DNA of 64,000 bases from an uncultured Acidobacteriota bacterium (GCA_903851035.1 CAINND010000078.1:1-64000); one strand, 5' to 3'; positions 46,502 to 56,015 are shown, counted from the first letter of the stretch. A program made the numbers and translations. Notes: generated by a model not told the origin, from the sequence alone.

Positions 46502-47788
46502 TTATAGCTCGCTGAAAACCACCTTGCCGCCGACGATGGTGGCGCGCACCTTGCCCTTGAACGTCATGCCGCCGTAAGGACAGTTCTTCGCGCGCGAACG
46601 GGTCTTTTCCACGTCGTAGATCCAGCGCTTTTTCGGATCGAAGATAGTCACGTCGGCCACCGAGCCAACGGCGAGTGTGCCGCGACCTTTCAGGCCGACA
46701 ATCTTCGCAGGGTTGGTCGAGAGCATTTCCACCAGCCGCTTCAGCGTAATCAGCTTCTCGTGCACAAGCGCGGTCAGGCTGGCCGCCACGGCTACTTCCA
46801 AGCCGGTAATGCCGAAGGCGGCTTTGTCGAACTCGATTTCCTTCTCGTACAGTGCGTGCGGCGCGTGGTCGGTGGCAATGGCGTCCACCGTGCCGTCGGC
46901 AATGCCGCGCAGAATGGCCTCGCGATCGGCCTTGGAGCGCAGCGGCGGATTCATCTTGTAGCGCGTGTCGTAATCCGCGCAGGCCTCTTCGGTAAAGAGG
47001 AAGTGATGCGGCGCAACCTCGGCCGTAACCGCTACCTTTGACGCACGACCCAACCGTACCATCTCCAGGCTTTTGCCCGTGCTGACGTGGGCCACATGCA
47101 GGCGTCCGCCCTCCTGGCTGGCCAGGCGCACGTCGCGCTCCACCATCTGCCACTCGCTGGCCGTCGGCTGCCCGCGCAGACCCAGCGCAAAGCTGGTCAC
47201 GCCCTCGTTCATCGGATGCGTGCCGCTGATCTTCGTATCCTCGGCGTGCTGAATGACCGTGAGGCCGACCTTGGCGGCCAGGGCCAGCGCCTCGCGCATG
47301 ATGTGGTCGTCAAGAATCGGCTTGCCGTCATCGCTGAGGGCGACGGCTCCGGCCTGGCGCAGCGCCTGGTAGTCACTTAGCTTTTCTCCCTGGCTGCCCA
47401 GAGTTGCGGCCGCAATGGGGAAGACGTTGACCACGGCGCCGCGCTCCGCATCCTGCATCCAGCGCGTCACGGCCGGCGAATCATTCACCGGACGCGTGTT
47501 GGGCATGGCGCAAACCGATGTGAATCCGCCTGCGGCTGCCGCAGCCGTACCGGTGGCAATGGATTCCTTGTGCGTCTGCCCGGGCTCGCGCAGATGCACG
47601 TGAAGGTCAATAAATCCCGGGGCGACTATGAGGCCCTTGAGGTTGAGCTTTTCGTCCGCCACGGTCTTCGTCTTACCGGGCGCGGCCACCTCAACCACCT
47701 TGCCGTCTTTCAGCACCAAGTCGGCGGGGGCGTCCACGCCAGCCGCGGGATCAATCAAATGACCGCCATACAGTAGAAGCGTGCTCAT
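46502..47788 (-). CDS. pyrC: dihydroorotase
   Basis: 428 residues. It closes carbamoyl aspartate to dihydroorotate. Metal-binding motifs: FIDLHVHLREPG near residues 56-67, the central VIQHAED, and HVAHVSTGKS; the active-site Asp lies in ATDHAPH. It is a type I dihydroorotase by length and motifs. The start overlaps the pyrB stop by four bases (47785-47788), so the pair is translationally coupled. Confidence 0.95.
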   Translation of the reverse strand: MSTLLLYGGHLIDPAAGVDAPADLVLKDGKVVEVAAPGKTKTVADEKLNLKGLIVAPGFIDLHVHLREPGQTHKESIATGTAAAAAGGFTSVCAMPNTRPVNDSPAVTRWMQDAERGAVVNVFPIAAATLGSQGEKLSDYQALRQAGAVALSDDGKPILDDHIMREALALAAKVGLTVIQHAEDTKISGTHPMNEGVTSFALGLRGQPTASEWQMVERDVRLASQEGGRLHVAHVSTGKSLEMVRLGRASKVAVTAEVAPHHFLFTEEACADYDTRYKMNPPLRSKADREAILRGIADGTVDAIATDHAPHALYEKEIEFDKAAFGITGLEVAVAASLTALVHEKLITLKRLVEMLSTNPAKIVGLKGRGTLAVGSVADVTIFDPKKRWIYDVEKTRSRAKNCPYGGMTFKGKVRATIVGGKVVFSEL

Positions 47789-48693
47789 CGGCGGCCTCCC
47801 AGAATTGTTTGCAGTATCGCCATGCGTACCTTGACGCCGTTCAGCACCTGCTCCAACACTACGCTCTGCTTGCAGTCTGCCACCTCGTCCGTCATCTCCA
47901 TGCCGCGAATCATCGGCCCGGGATGCATGACGATGGCGTCCTTCTTGGCCAGCTTCAGGCGCGATGCAGTCAACTGATAGCGGCGGATGTATTCGTCCAC
48001 GTTGATCTGCATGCCCTGCAAGCGCTCCTGCTGCACGCGCAGCATCATCACCACGTCGGCGCCTTTCAGGGCGGTCTCCATGTCGCGCACAATCTCCACG
48101 CCCGGCGCCAGCGCGGTCGCCGTGTTGGGCAGCAGCACGTCCGGCCCGCAGAAGACGACCCTTGCGCCCAGCTTGCTGAACAGGTGGGCATCGCTGCGTG
48201 CCACGCGGCTGTGGAAGATGTCGCCGATGGTGACGATCTTCAAGCCCTTCAGACTCTTTTTGTGGTTCAGGATGGTGAATGCGTCGAGCAATCCCTGCGA
48301 AGGATGCGCGTGCATGCCGTCGCCGGCGTTGATGATGGGAATGTCAATCAGCCGCGAGAGCAGCACCGGCGCGCCGGAGCTGGGATGGCGCATCACGATC
48401 GCGTCCACAATGGATTGCAGCGTGCGGCCCGTATCCTTCAGCGACTCGCCTTTTTCAATGCTGGCCGTCGTCGCGTGGATGACCACGGTGCTGGCGCCCA
48501 GGCTCTTGGCGGCAATCTCAAAGCTGGTGCGGGTGCGGGTGGAATTTTCGTAAAACAGCAGGGCGATGCGGCGTCCGCGGAGCGTGGTGCGCGGGCGGGC
48601 GGGATTCATCCGCCGCGCCAGCGCAAGTATGTCCAGAATTTGCCGCGAGTCCAGCGATTCGATCGCCAGTAACGACCGGGGCTTGGCCTTCAT
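47785..48693 (-). CDS. pyrB: aspartate carbamoyltransferase catalytic subunit
   Basis: 302 residues. It joins carbamoyl phosphate and aspartate in pyrimidine synthesis. Signatures: carbamoyl-phosphate site STRTRTSFEIAAKSLG, HPSSGAP, and the aspartate-binding MHPGPMIRGMEM. It overlaps pyrC. pyrR lies 12 bases upstream, so pyrR-pyrB-pyrC form one unit. No pyrI gene is present. Confidence 0.95.
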   Translation of the reverse strand: MKAKPRSLLAIESLDSRQILDILALARRMNPARPRTTLRGRRIALLFYENSTRTRTSFEIAAKSLGASTVVIHATTASIEKGESLKDTGRTLQSIVDAIVMRHPSSGAPVLLSRLIDIPIINAGDGMHAHPSQGLLDAFTILNHKKSLKGLKIVTIGDIFHSRVARSDAHLFSKLGARVVFCGPDVLLPNTATALAPGVEIVRDMETALKGADVVMMLRVQQERLQGMQINVDEYIRRYQLTASRLKLAKKDAIVMHPGPMIRGMEMTDEVADCKQSVVLEQVLNGVKVRMAILQTILGGRR

Positions 48694-48704
48694 GGTTTCC
48701 TCGA

Positions 48705-49286
48705 TCAGCCTTCGCCTTCGGGGATGCGCTCCACCATCAGGACCTTTTCCATCTGGTCGGTCTCGGTGAGCTTCACCTCGATAATCTCAAGATCGGAGGT
48801 CTGCACGCGGCGGCCCACAAAGCTCGCCTCAATGGGCAGCTCGCGATGGCCGCGATCGATCAGCACTAGCAGCTTGACGCTGCGCGGGCGGCCCTGATCG
48901 AAGAGTGCATCGAGAGCGGCGCGCACCGTGCGTCCCGTGTACAACACGTCGTCGCACAGCACAATGTCCTTGTCGGTGATGTTGAAGCCGATCGGGTGCG
49001 GTTCCACCACGGGCTTAGGTCCCACCGTGGAGAGGTCGTCGCGATAGAGCGTGATGTCCAGTGTGCCAACCGGCACCGGCGATTTCTCGATGCGCTCGAT
49101 GTGGCGGGCAATGCGCTCGGCAATGGGGATGCCGCGGCGGCGGATGCCGACCAGCCCCAGCGAGCCGATGCCGTTATGTTTTTCCACGATCTCGTGCGCC
49201 AGCCGAACGAGCGTGCGCTCGATCTCAGAGGCCGACATGATCTGGCCTTTTTCGCGTAGGTTTGGTGCCCTAGAGATGACGTTCAT
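48705..49286 (-). CDS. pyrR: PyrR: pyrimidine operon regulator / uracil phosphoribosyltransferase
   Basis: 193 residues from ATG 49286. The homology start (REKGQIMSASEIERTLVRLAHEIVEKHNG) supports it; ATG 49238, with an AAAAGG site, is the alternative. The PRPP loop VLCDDVLYTGRTVRAALDAL, LDITLYRDDL and VLIDRGHRELPI are typical. PyrR binds pyr mRNA in response to UMP and can form UMP from uracil. It heads the pyrR-pyrB-pyrC operon. If the promoter below is right, the transcript has almost no leader for the classical PyrR binding site. Confidence 0.92.
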   Translation of the reverse strand: MNVISRAPNLREKGQIMSASEIERTLVRLAHEIVEKHNGIGSLGLVGIRRRGIPIAERIARHIERIEKSPVPVGTLDITLYRDDLSTVGPKPVVEPHPIGFNITDKDIVLCDDVLYTGRTVRAALDALFDQGRPRSVKLLVLIDRGHRELPIEASFVGRRVQTSDLEIIEVKLTETDQMEKVLMVERIPEGEG

Positions 49287-49295
49287 AGCAGCCCG

Positions 49296-49325
49296 ATGAT
49301 ACGCGAGGTGGCGCCGACGCGGCAA
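49296..49325 (-). promoter_or_regulatory. candidate promoter for pyrR-pyrB-pyrC
   Basis: On the minus strand, TTGCCG (49325-49320) and TATCAT (49301-49296) with an 18-base spacer. The predicted start is within a few bases of ATG 49286. Confidence 0.5.
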
Positions 49326-49388
49326 GGATGCCGAGCGGCATTCCAACGATGTTGTCGCGTGGAACAAAGCGCGTGGAAGGTGTTTGAG

Positions 49389-50111
49389 CTATTCCTGGCG
49401 GCTGCCGTCGCGGCCAAAAAGAGTTGCGCCCAGGGCTCCGCCCAGCCCGGCCACCACCACAAAACATAGCCCCAGGCAGAGCAATCCCAATGCCCAGAAC
49501 AAGGCCATGCCGTGGTCGGTGGCCATGTAGTTGCCTATGCTCTGCATCATCTGGCGGGTGGCGTCGTCGGGTGCGGCGGCGGTCTGCTGCTTCAGCAGCT
49601 CGGCCAGCACCTTGTGCATCTCCGCGCGATGCCCGGCGCTGAATAGCTGTAGCGAGTTCACAAAGGCCAGCACGCCAAAGCCCCAGCCCCCGGCAAAGAT
49701 GCCCACCTTCGCGCCCATCCACGATGAGAGCGCCGGATAGCCCGTGCGGCGGCGATACAGGGTAACGGCCAAGCCTCCGGCGGCGAACATGCACAGCAAC
49801 GCCAGCGGCACCACGCCAAAGGCCGAACCCACGGCGGCCAGCACTCCGGCCAGCACAGCGGCGCTCAGCGCGGCGCGGCGGTTAATGCGCTGCCCGGCCG
49901 TAGCTCCAGGATGCGTCTGCCTGCCCGGCCGCGGTGTTTCCATGGGTTGCGCCGGAGGCTGCACGTCTTCAGGAGTTCCCGGCGGCAGCGGCTCGGTCAC
50001 CGGCGCCGTCGGCGGATGCACCGGCACGCGAATCTGCGGGGCGTGGCACTGGGCGCAGAAAGGCCGCCCATCTTCCACCGTTGCGCCACATTGAGGGCAG
50101 GCATGCTCCAT
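49389..50111 (-). CDS. zinc-ribbon membrane protein of unknown function
   Basis: 240 residues. A zinc ribbon at the start (MEHACPQCGATVEDGRPFCAQCHAP, two CxxC pairs) is followed by a proline-rich linker (about 27-75). Three or four transmembrane segments follow (about 83-118, 131-152 and 207-235). The layout is common in bacterial zinc-ribbon DUF proteins. Function unknown. Located about 100 bases upstream of the pyr operon on the same strand. Confidence 0.8.
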   Translation of the reverse strand: MEHACPQCGATVEDGRPFCAQCHAPQIRVPVHPPTAPVTEPLPPGTPEDVQPPAQPMETPRPGRQTHPGATAGQRINRRAALSAAVLAGVLAAVGSAFGVVPLALLCMFAAGGLAVTLYRRRTGYPALSSWMGAKVGIFAGGWGFGVLAFVNSLQLFSAGHRAEMHKVLAELLKQQTAAAPDDATRQMMQSIGNYMATDHGMALFWALGLLCLGLCFVVVAGLGGALGATLFGRDGSRQE

Positions 50112-50192
50112 GGGAAGAAACTAACAGCCCGGTCACCGTGAGGGCAACCGCCACCAGCGCGGCATCCGCCCGGCAGTCTAGGAGCTGGGCTT

Positions 50193-50765
50193 TTAGTGGC
50201 CGGCTTCGCGAATCGAGATCAGCGAGAACTGCGTGCCGCCGCCGTCCGGCCGAACCTTCACGAAGTGCGCGTCGCCCTGTCGTCCCACCTTCAGGTTGGT
50301 CGTTCCCGGAGCCTTCGCCGTTGCCGCGCAAAAGACGGGATCGTTGAAGCCGTGGGTCTTCCAGTCCGAGGAGTTCATTCCAATCTCGATTTCGCCTTCG
50401 TCGCGGCACTCCAGCACCTTGCCGTAGATGGCCAGCTTGTCGCGGTAGTAGGCCAGCACCTGTTCGGGCGCGTCCTTGCTGCTGTAGCTGAGCTTGATGA
50501 TTTCCATCTTCATGGTCGGCAGGTCGAGCCCAACGTGCTTTTTGCCCGAGCCCCCGTTGGAAGCGTCAGCCATTGCTCCGGGATAAACCGGAATGCCGGC
50601 ATCGGCCACCTTCGCGCCCTTGTCCACGTTGATGCTGGCGCCGGGCACGCCAATGCTGACGTGCTTTTCTTCTCCATTGCCGCTCTTGCTGATGCGGCAA
50701 CCACCCGCCGCAAGCAACAGTGCAAGGGCGAGCAGGGTGATGATTCGCAAAGATGTTTTAGACAT
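50193..50765 (-). CDS. lipoprotein of unknown function
   Basis: 190 residues from ATG 50765 (GAGGTGCGCC upstream; a longer frame to 50792 is possible). The signal peptide ends in the lipobox AAGGC, lipidated Cys about residue 23. The mature protein has an alpha/beta part with YPGAMADASN and SKDAPEQVLAYYRDKLAIYGKVLECRDEGE. That part is typical of small lipoproteins that resemble a conserved hypothetical family of Acidobacteriota. No enzyme motif. Function unknown. Confidence 0.75.
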   Translation of the reverse strand: MSKTSLRIITLLALALLLAAGGCRISKSGNGEEKHVSIGVPGASINVDKGAKVADAGIPVYPGAMADASNGGSGKKHVGLDLPTMKMEIIKLSYSSKDAPEQVLAYYRDKLAIYGKVLECRDEGEIEIGMNSSDWKTHGFNDPVFCAATAKAPGTTNLKVGRQGDAHFVKVRPDGGGTQFSLISIREAGH

Positions 50766-50851
50766 GGCGCACCTCGTCGGCGGGTTAATCATTGGGCCTG
50801 CCCATAGCTACGCAGCCGCCTGGAGAATGGTTCCCCGCGCGGAAAAAGACT

Positions 50852-52183
50852 TTAGCGCAGCATCTGCACCAGCAGCCACAGGTTGAGCACGGCAATGGCC
50901 ACGGCCGTCAGCCAGGCCAGCGCCTTCAGCCACCGTGGATTCACGAACTCGCCCATCAGTCGGCGATCGCTGGTGAACATCACCAGCGGCACAACGGCAA
51001 AGCTAAGCTGCATGCTCAGCACCACCTGGCTGAAAATGAGCAGCCGCGCCGTGCCGCTCTCCCCGGCCACCACCGTGACGATCACCGCCGGTACGATGGC
51101 CACCAGCCGCGTGATCAAACGGCGCAGCCAGGGGCGCGCCCGCAGTTTCAGGAAGCCTTCCATCACAATCTGTCCGGCCAGCGTCCCGGTCAGTGTGGAG
51201 TTCTGTCCGCTGGCCAGCAGCGCCAGCGCAAAAATGCCGCTTGCGGCCGTAACGCCCAGCAGCGGAGACATCAGCTTGTAGGCATCCTGAATCTCTGCCA
51301 CGTCATGCCGCCCGGCGCGATAGAAGGTCGCTGCCGAAACAATCAGGATGGCGGCGTTCACCAGCAGCGCAATCGTCAGGGCCACGGCGCTGTCAATGTT
51401 GCAATAGCGCAGCGCTTCGCGCCGTCCCTCCGGCGTGCGCGCAAAGTCCCGGGTCTGCACAATGGAGGAGTGCAGATACAGGTTGTGCGGCATCACCGTG
51501 GCGCCCAGGATGCCGATGGCGATGTACAGCATCATGGGATCGTGCAGGATGGCCCCGTCCGGCACGAACATTCCGTGCATCGCCAGCGCCCACTCGGGCC
51601 GCGAGAACATCATCTCCAGCCCAAAGCAGATGCTGATGGTGGTCGTCAGCGTGATGACGATGGCCTCAATGTAGCGGAAGCCGCGGTTTTCCAGCAGCAA
51701 CAGCAGCAGCACGTCAAAGCCGGTAATGACCACGCCGATGACCAGCGGGATATGAAACAGCAGTTGCAGCGCTATGGCCGAGCCAATAACCTCTGCCAGA
51801 TCGCAGGCGGCAATCGCCACCTCGGCCAGGACCCACAGCACGAATGAAGTGCGCGGCCCGTAGCGCTCACGGCAGGCCTGTGCCAGGTCGCGGCCCGTCA
51901 CCACGCCCAGCTTCAGCGACAGGCTTTGCAGCAATATTGCCATCAGGTTGCTTAAGAAGATGACCCACAACAGGCTGTAGTTGTAGCGCGAGCCTGCCGC
52001 CAGGTCCGTCGCCCAGTTGCCGGGATCCATGTAGCCCACGGCGATGAGGAAGCCCGGCCCGGCAAAGGTCAGCAGCTTGCGCAGCACGCCGGGGCCGGCC
52101 GGCAGAGGGATGCGGGTGTGCACCTCGGGCAAAGGTGTCGAGGGTGCATCCTGCCGCCAGGGCTGATTCTTAAAGCTCATCAT
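50852..52183 (-). CDS. mntH: Nramp-family divalent metal transporter
   Basis: 443 residues with about 11 transmembrane segments. Metal-site motifs: helix 1 [10 protein letters not shown] (about 51-60) and helix 6 [12 protein letters not shown]. It imports Mn2+ (and Fe2+) with protons. The ribosome site is unclear, and no mnt regulatory box was identified upstream. Monocistronic. Confidence 0.93.
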   Translation of the reverse strand: MMSFKNQPWRQDAPSTPLPEVHTRIPLPAGPGVLRKLLTFAGPGFLIAVGYMDPGNWATDLAAGSRYNYSLLWVIFLSNLMAILLQSLSLKLGVVTGRDLAQACRERYGPRTSFVLWVLAEVAIAACDLAEVIGSAIALQLLFHIPLVIGVVITGFDVLLLLLLENRGFRYIEAIVITLTTTISICFGLEMMFSRPEWALAMHGMFVPDGAILHDPMMLYIAIGILGATVMPHNLYLHSSIVQTRDFARTPEGRREALRYCNIDSAVALTIALLVNAAILIVSAATFYRAGRHDVAEIQDAYKLMSPLLGVTAASGIFALALLASGQNSTLTGTLAGQIVMEGFLKLRARPWLRRLITRLVAIVPAVIVTVVAGESGTARLLIFSQVVLSMQLSFAVVPLVMFTSDRRLMGEFVNPRWLKALAWLTAVAIAVLNLWLLVQMLR

Positions 52184-52326
52184 TGGCCATCACGCAGGCA
52201 ATAACATTCGCCTCCGCTCAAGCCAAGGCTACCAGAAATGAATCCCGCTGACTGCGCCTGTAGCCCGTGTCAAGCCGTGTTCCCCGGGTCATTGTGGACA
52301 TCTTCCACATCGCGATTTCAAAGCCG

Positions 52327-52355
52327 TTGACTTCGTCCGCGCGACCTCATAACCT
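52327..52355 (+). promoter_or_regulatory. candidate promoter for purD
   Basis: TTGACT (52327-52332) and TAACCT (52350-52355) with a 17-base spacer, about 20 bases before the purD start. Confidence 0.5.
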
Positions 52356-52373
52356 TTTGGCCTTGGAGCAGCC

Positions 52374-53642
52374 ATGAAAGTCCTCGTACTTGGCGGCGGC
52401 GGCCGCGAACACGCACTCGTCTGGAAGCTGAAGCAATCTCCTCGCGTCACCGAGGTTTTCTGCGCCCCGGGCAACGCCGGCATTGCGCAGGAGGCCACCT
52501 GCCTGCCCTGCGACCTCAATCGCCTGGATTCCATCGTGGAAGCCACGCTGAAGGCCGCGCCCGATCTGGTCGTTGTCGGCCCCGAAGTGCCTTTAATGCT
52601 GGGCACGGTGGACGAGCTGCGCCGCCGCGGCATCCCCGTCTTTGGCCCCACCCAGGCCGCCGCGCAACTGGAATCCAGCAAGGCCTTCAGCAAGGCCTTT
52701 ATGACGCGCCACCGCATCCCCACCGCGCTCTATGTGCAGGTGCATCAGGCCAGTGAGATTAAGGCCGCGCTCGCCAACTTCAGCGCTCCCATCGTCGTCA
52801 AGGCCGATGGCCTGGCCGCAGGCAAGGGCGTCGTCATAGCCGCCACCAAGGAAGAGGCCGCGCAGGTGGCCGCCGATATGCTCAACGGCTCGCTCGGCGA
52901 GGCCGGCAAGCACGTGCTCTTTGAGGAGCATCTCGTCGGCGAGGAGATCAGCTTCCTGCTCATCAGCGATGGCGAGCGCGTGGCCCCTCTGGTGGCCGCG
53001 CAGGACCACAAACGCATTGGCGATGGCGATACCGGCCCCAACACGGGCGGCATGGGCGCCTACTCCATCTCCACCCTGGTGGATGACAACATGCGCGACT
53101 GGCTGCTGCGCCACGTCGCCCAACCCGTCATCGACGGCATGGCCGCCGAGGGCATGCCTTACACCGGAATCCTGTACGCGGGCCTGATGATGACTGCGCG
53201 CGGCCCCATGGTGCTGGAGTTCAACTGCCGCTTTGGCGACCCCGAGACCCAGCCCATCCTCATGCGCCTGGAAAGCGACCTGGTCGAGGCCTTTGAAGCC
53301 AGCATCGAAGGCCGCATCAGCGACGGCGTCTTCCACTGGACGCCCGACCCCAGCGTCTGCGTCGTCCTAGCCGCCGGAGGCTACCCCGGCACGCCCGAAA
53401 AAGGCAAAGAGATTCACGGACTCGACACGGCTGCGGCCATGGCTGGCGTCAAGGTCTTCCACGCCGGAACAGCTATGAAGGACGGCAAGATCGTCACCGC
53501 CGGAGGCCGCGTGCTGGGCGTCACCGCCCGCGCCACCTCGCTGGAAGCAGCCGTCACCCGCGCCTATGAGGCCGTCGGCAAAATTCACTTTGACGGCATG
53601 CAGTACCGCACCGATATCGCTCACCGCCGCCTCAAGAAGTAG
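52374..53642 (+). CDS. purD: phosphoribosylamine--glycine ligase
   Basis: 422 residues. An ATP-grasp ligase forming glycinamide ribonucleotide. The N-terminal MKVLVLGGGGREHALVWKL, the ATP-grasp lid/GKG motif (VKADGLAAGKGVVIA) and the C-terminal FNCRFGDPETQP are intact. GGAG lies before the ATG. purE follows after about 100 bases. Confidence 0.96.
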   Translation: MKVLVLGGGGREHALVWKLKQSPRVTEVFCAPGNAGIAQEATCLPCDLNRLDSIVEATLKAAPDLVVVGPEVPLMLGTVDELRRRGIPVFGPTQAAAQLESSKAFSKAFMTRHRIPTALYVQVHQASEIKAALANFSAPIVVKADGLAAGKGVVIAATKEEAAQVAADMLNGSLGEAGKHVLFEEHLVGEEISFLLISDGERVAPLVAAQDHKRIGDGDTGPNTGGMGAYSISTLVDDNMRDWLLRHVAQPVIDGMAAEGMPYTGILYAGLMMTARGPMVLEFNCRFGDPETQPILMRLESDLVEAFEASIEGRISDGVFHWTPDPSVCVVLAAGGYPGTPEKGKEIHGLDTAAAMAGVKVFHAGTAMKDGKIVTAGGRVLGVTARATSLEAAVTRAYEAVGKIHFDGMQYRTDIAHRRLKK

Positions 53643-53741
53643 CCTTCGGGCGGCCCGTGTGCGGCATCTTCCACGCAGAAGCGGAGTCTTTGGCTTGCCC
53701 GAGGATTCCACCTCCGCCCCGCAAAATGAGAGAATAGCCCC

Positions 53742-54254
53742 ATGGAAAAGAAACCGCTCGTCTCCATCGTCATGGGCAGTGACAGCGACCTCGAGGTGAT
53801 GAACGAGGCTGCCAAGGCCCTCGAACTCTTCGACATTCCCTACGAGATTGACGTCAGCTCGGCGCACCGCTCCCCGGCACGCACCAGTGAATTCAGCCGC
53901 AAGGCCGCCGGACGCGGCATCAAGGTCATCATCGCCGGAGCCGGTGGCGCCGCCCACTTGGCCGGCGTCATCGCCGCGGAGAGCATCCTGCCGGTCATCG
54001 CCGTGCCCATCGCCGCCACGCCCCTCGGCGGGCTGGACGCCCTGCTGGCCATGGTGCAGATGCCCGCCGGAATCCCCGTTGCCACCGTCGCCATCGGCAA
54101 GATGGGCGCCACCAACGCCGGAATCCTGGCCGCGCAGATTATCGCCACCGGTAACGCCAAACTGACCGCGAAGCTCTACGCCTACAAGGAAAAGCTCGCC
54201 GCGGGAGTGGAAGAGAAATCGCGCAAGCTGCAGGCCGCCCGCGCCAAGCACTAG
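53742..54254 (+). CDS. purE: N5-carboxyaminoimidazole ribonucleotide mutase
   Basis: 170 residues. It converts N5-CAIR to CAIR (class I PurE) in purine synthesis. Motifs: SIVMGSDSDLEVMNEAAKAL near the start, SSAHRSP, and GAGGAAHLAGVIAAESILPVIAVP. Two nearby in-frame starts exist, but ATG 53742 fits the family. Likely co-transcribed with purD. No purK is in the window. Confidence 0.95.
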   Translation: MEKKPLVSIVMGSDSDLEVMNEAAKALELFDIPYEIDVSSAHRSPARTSEFSRKAAGRGIKVIIAGAGGAAHLAGVIAAESILPVIAVPIAATPLGGLDALLAMVQMPAGIPVATVAIGKMGATNAGILAAQIIATGNAKLTAKLYAYKEKLAAGVEEKSRKLQAARAKH

Positions 54255-54288
54255 GCTGGCACGCTTTGCCGTACTCGCCGCACATAGC

Positions 54289-54322
54289 AAAAGGCCAGCC
54301 CTCGCGGCTGGCCTTTGATTTT
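54289..54322. terminator. bidirectional terminator between purE and osmC
   Basis: Stem AAAGGCCAGCC/GGCTGGCCTTT around CTCGC, followed by GATTTT on the plus side and preceded by an A-rich flank. It lies between convergent genes. Confidence 0.8.
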
Positions 54323-54342
54323 CTCGTGCACAAAATTGCGGC

Positions 54343-54756
54343 TTACTTCGCAGCCGCGCTCGCCGTTCGAACCTCCAGCGCAATCTTCGGAGGATGAAGC
54401 AGCGTGTTGTGGATCAGGCAGCGGTGCACGGCCTCTTCCACGCCTTTGCGATGTTCTTCGCTCAGTTCCACCGGCACATCCAACTCAATGCGGAAGTCAT
54501 CCAACCGCGCCGGGTTCTTCGCCTTGTCGCAGGTCACGCGAACCTTCGTCCCGGCCACCTCCAGCTTATTGCGCTTGAAATAGTCCACCGCGTAGTAGCC
54601 CGCGCAGCTTCCCAGGCTGGCCAGCAGCAACTCCGGCGGCGTCATGCCCTCGTCAAAGCCGTGATTGCTCTCCGGCTGATCGCTGACCACCTTGTTGCGT
54701 CCCGCCGTCATCTCAAACTGCACGGCGCCCAGATGTTCTACTTTTACTTCCAGCAT
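54343..54756 (-). CDS. OsmC-family protein (peroxiredoxin-like)
   Basis: 137 residues from ATG 54756 with CAGAGGAGAG upstream; a much longer frame to 55137 overlaps the sigma gene and is not supported. The two active-site Cys are visible: SLGSCAGYYAVDYF (C51) and HRCLIHNTLL (C113), the OsmC/Ohr pattern. It reduces organic or lipid hydroperoxides. It is the last gene of a rhodanese, sigma factor, OsmC run. Confidence 0.9.
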   Translation of the reverse strand: MLEVKVEHLGAVQFEMTAGRNKVVSDQPESNHGFDEGMTPPELLLASLGSCAGYYAVDYFKRNKLEVAGTKVRVTCDKAKNPARLDDFRIELDVPVELSEEHRKGVEEAVHRCLIHNTLLHPPKIALEVRTASAAAK

Positions 54757-54782
54757 GGCTCTCTCCTCTGCTTGATTCCTGC

Positions 54783-55337
54783 TTAAACGATGCTTGCGCC
54801 CAGCCGTGCATCCAGCTTTTCGCGCAGCGCCTGCCGCGCGCGGTGCAGTCGGCTCTTCATCGCCGCCAGCGATATTCCCAGCTTCGCGGCTACTTCTTCG
54901 CCGCTCAGGTCTTCCACGTCGCGCAGCATGTAAACCTCGCGCGCATCCTCCGGCAACTCTGAAACGGCCTGCCACAACAGGTCCTTGATCTCCTGCCGCG
55001 CCACGACTACATCCTGCAGCTCTCCCGGCTGCACCAGCTCCGCGCTCTCCTCCATCTCGGAGAGTTGCAGCAACGGCGCCATCGTCTCCCGCTCGCGAAG
55101 CTGCCAGCAGAGGCGGCGGGCAATCTGCGCCAGCCACGCCCGGAAGGCCTTCGAATCGCGCAACTGCTCCAGGCTGCGGAAGGCCTTCAGCAGCGCCTCC
55201 ATCAGTACGTCTTCCGCGTCTTCGTGATTGCCGCAGACGCGCAACATCTGCCGGTACACCGCGTCCTTGTGCTCGTTGGCCAGCTCTTCAAAGTTTATGT
55301 TGGCGATTGTGCCGCAAACTTCGGCGCTGTGCCGCAC
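54783..55337 (-). CDS. RNA polymerase ECF sigma factor
   Basis: 184 residues from a GTG immediately after the rhodanese stop (TAA-GTG). Sigma region 2: NFEELANEHKDAVYRQMLRVCGNHEDAEDVLMEALLKAFRSLEQLRDSKAFRAWLAQIARRLCWQLRERE. Region 4: LPEDAREVYMLRDVEDLSGEEVAAKLGISLAAMKSRLHRARQALREKL. There is no anti-sigma gene of the usual type next to it. Two Cys in region 2 (VCGN and RRLC) could be redox-sensitive, but that is speculation. Confidence 0.93.
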   Translation of the reverse strand: MRHSAEVCGTIANINFEELANEHKDAVYRQMLRVCGNHEDAEDVLMEALLKAFRSLEQLRDSKAFRAWLAQIARRLCWQLRERETMAPLLQLSEMEESAELVQPGELQDVVVARQEIKDLLWQAVSELPEDAREVYMLRDVEDLSGEEVAAKLGISLAAMKSRLHRARQALREKLDARLGASIV

Positions 55338-55892
55338 TTATCCGCAGCAGGGGTTCTGCGTCGTTCCGTTCTCGGCCACACGCGCCTGGTTCCACGGCAT
55401 TTTGGCCAGCAGAATCCCCATCCCGCAGATGTCGGTCGCTCCCGCAAAGGTCAGCCCGGCGCCAATGAACATCGCCAGCCAGATGCCGCCATGCACACCG
55501 CTCGCGGCCAGCATCGTACCCACCAGCACCAGCAAACCCGCCACCAGTCGCACCTGCCGCTCCAGCGACCACCGTGTACGCGCTGAGGTCACAACCTCCA
55601 ACCCGTTCCTAATCCAGGCATCGGTGCCGCCCGCCAGCACCTGTACTCCGGCGGCCTGTCCCATCCAGCCCGCCACAATCTGCGCCCGCGTGCCGCCCTT
55701 GCAGATCAGCACCACGCCGTCCGACAGCAGCAGATCCTTTTTGCGCGCCTCGAACTGATCCATGGGAATATTCATCGCGCAGGGAATGTGTCCGGCTGCG
55801 AATTCGCTCGCGGTCCTGACGTCAATCATCTGCGGACGGCGGCCCTTCGCCAGCTCCGCCTTCAACTCTTCCACGCTTACCAGTGTGCTCAT
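55338..55892 (-). CDS. rhodanese domain fused to a DUF2892-type membrane domain
   Basis: 184 residues from ATG 55892 (MSTLVSVEELKAEL). Residues 1-105 are a rhodanese domain with active-site loop CKGGTRAQ (Cys about 64). Residues about 112-170 contain two transmembrane segments (VRLVAGLLVLVGTMLAASG, IWLAMFIGAGLTFAGA) of the DUF2892 type. The chain ends with a Cys-rich tail (QNPCCG). Sulfurtransferase or sulfide-handling role at the membrane. It is the first gene of the sigma/OsmC run. Confidence 0.88.
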   Translation of the reverse strand: MSTLVSVEELKAELAKGRRPQMIDVRTASEFAAGHIPCAMNIPMDQFEARKKDLLLSDGVVLICKGGTRAQIVAGWMGQAAGVQVLAGGTDAWIRNGLEVVTSARTRWSLERQVRLVAGLLVLVGTMLAASGVHGGIWLAMFIGAGLTFAGATDICGMGILLAKMPWNQARVAENGTTQNPCCG

Positions 55893-56015
55893 CTGTTGAT
55901 TGCCTCTATCTATCAAGAGCGTTTCCAGCGGAAAAGGATTCGTCCTAGCTGTTTTTACGCGAAAAGAAACGGCGGCCACGCAGGCCGCCCTTTCACTACA
56001 TTCCTAAGTGACTCC

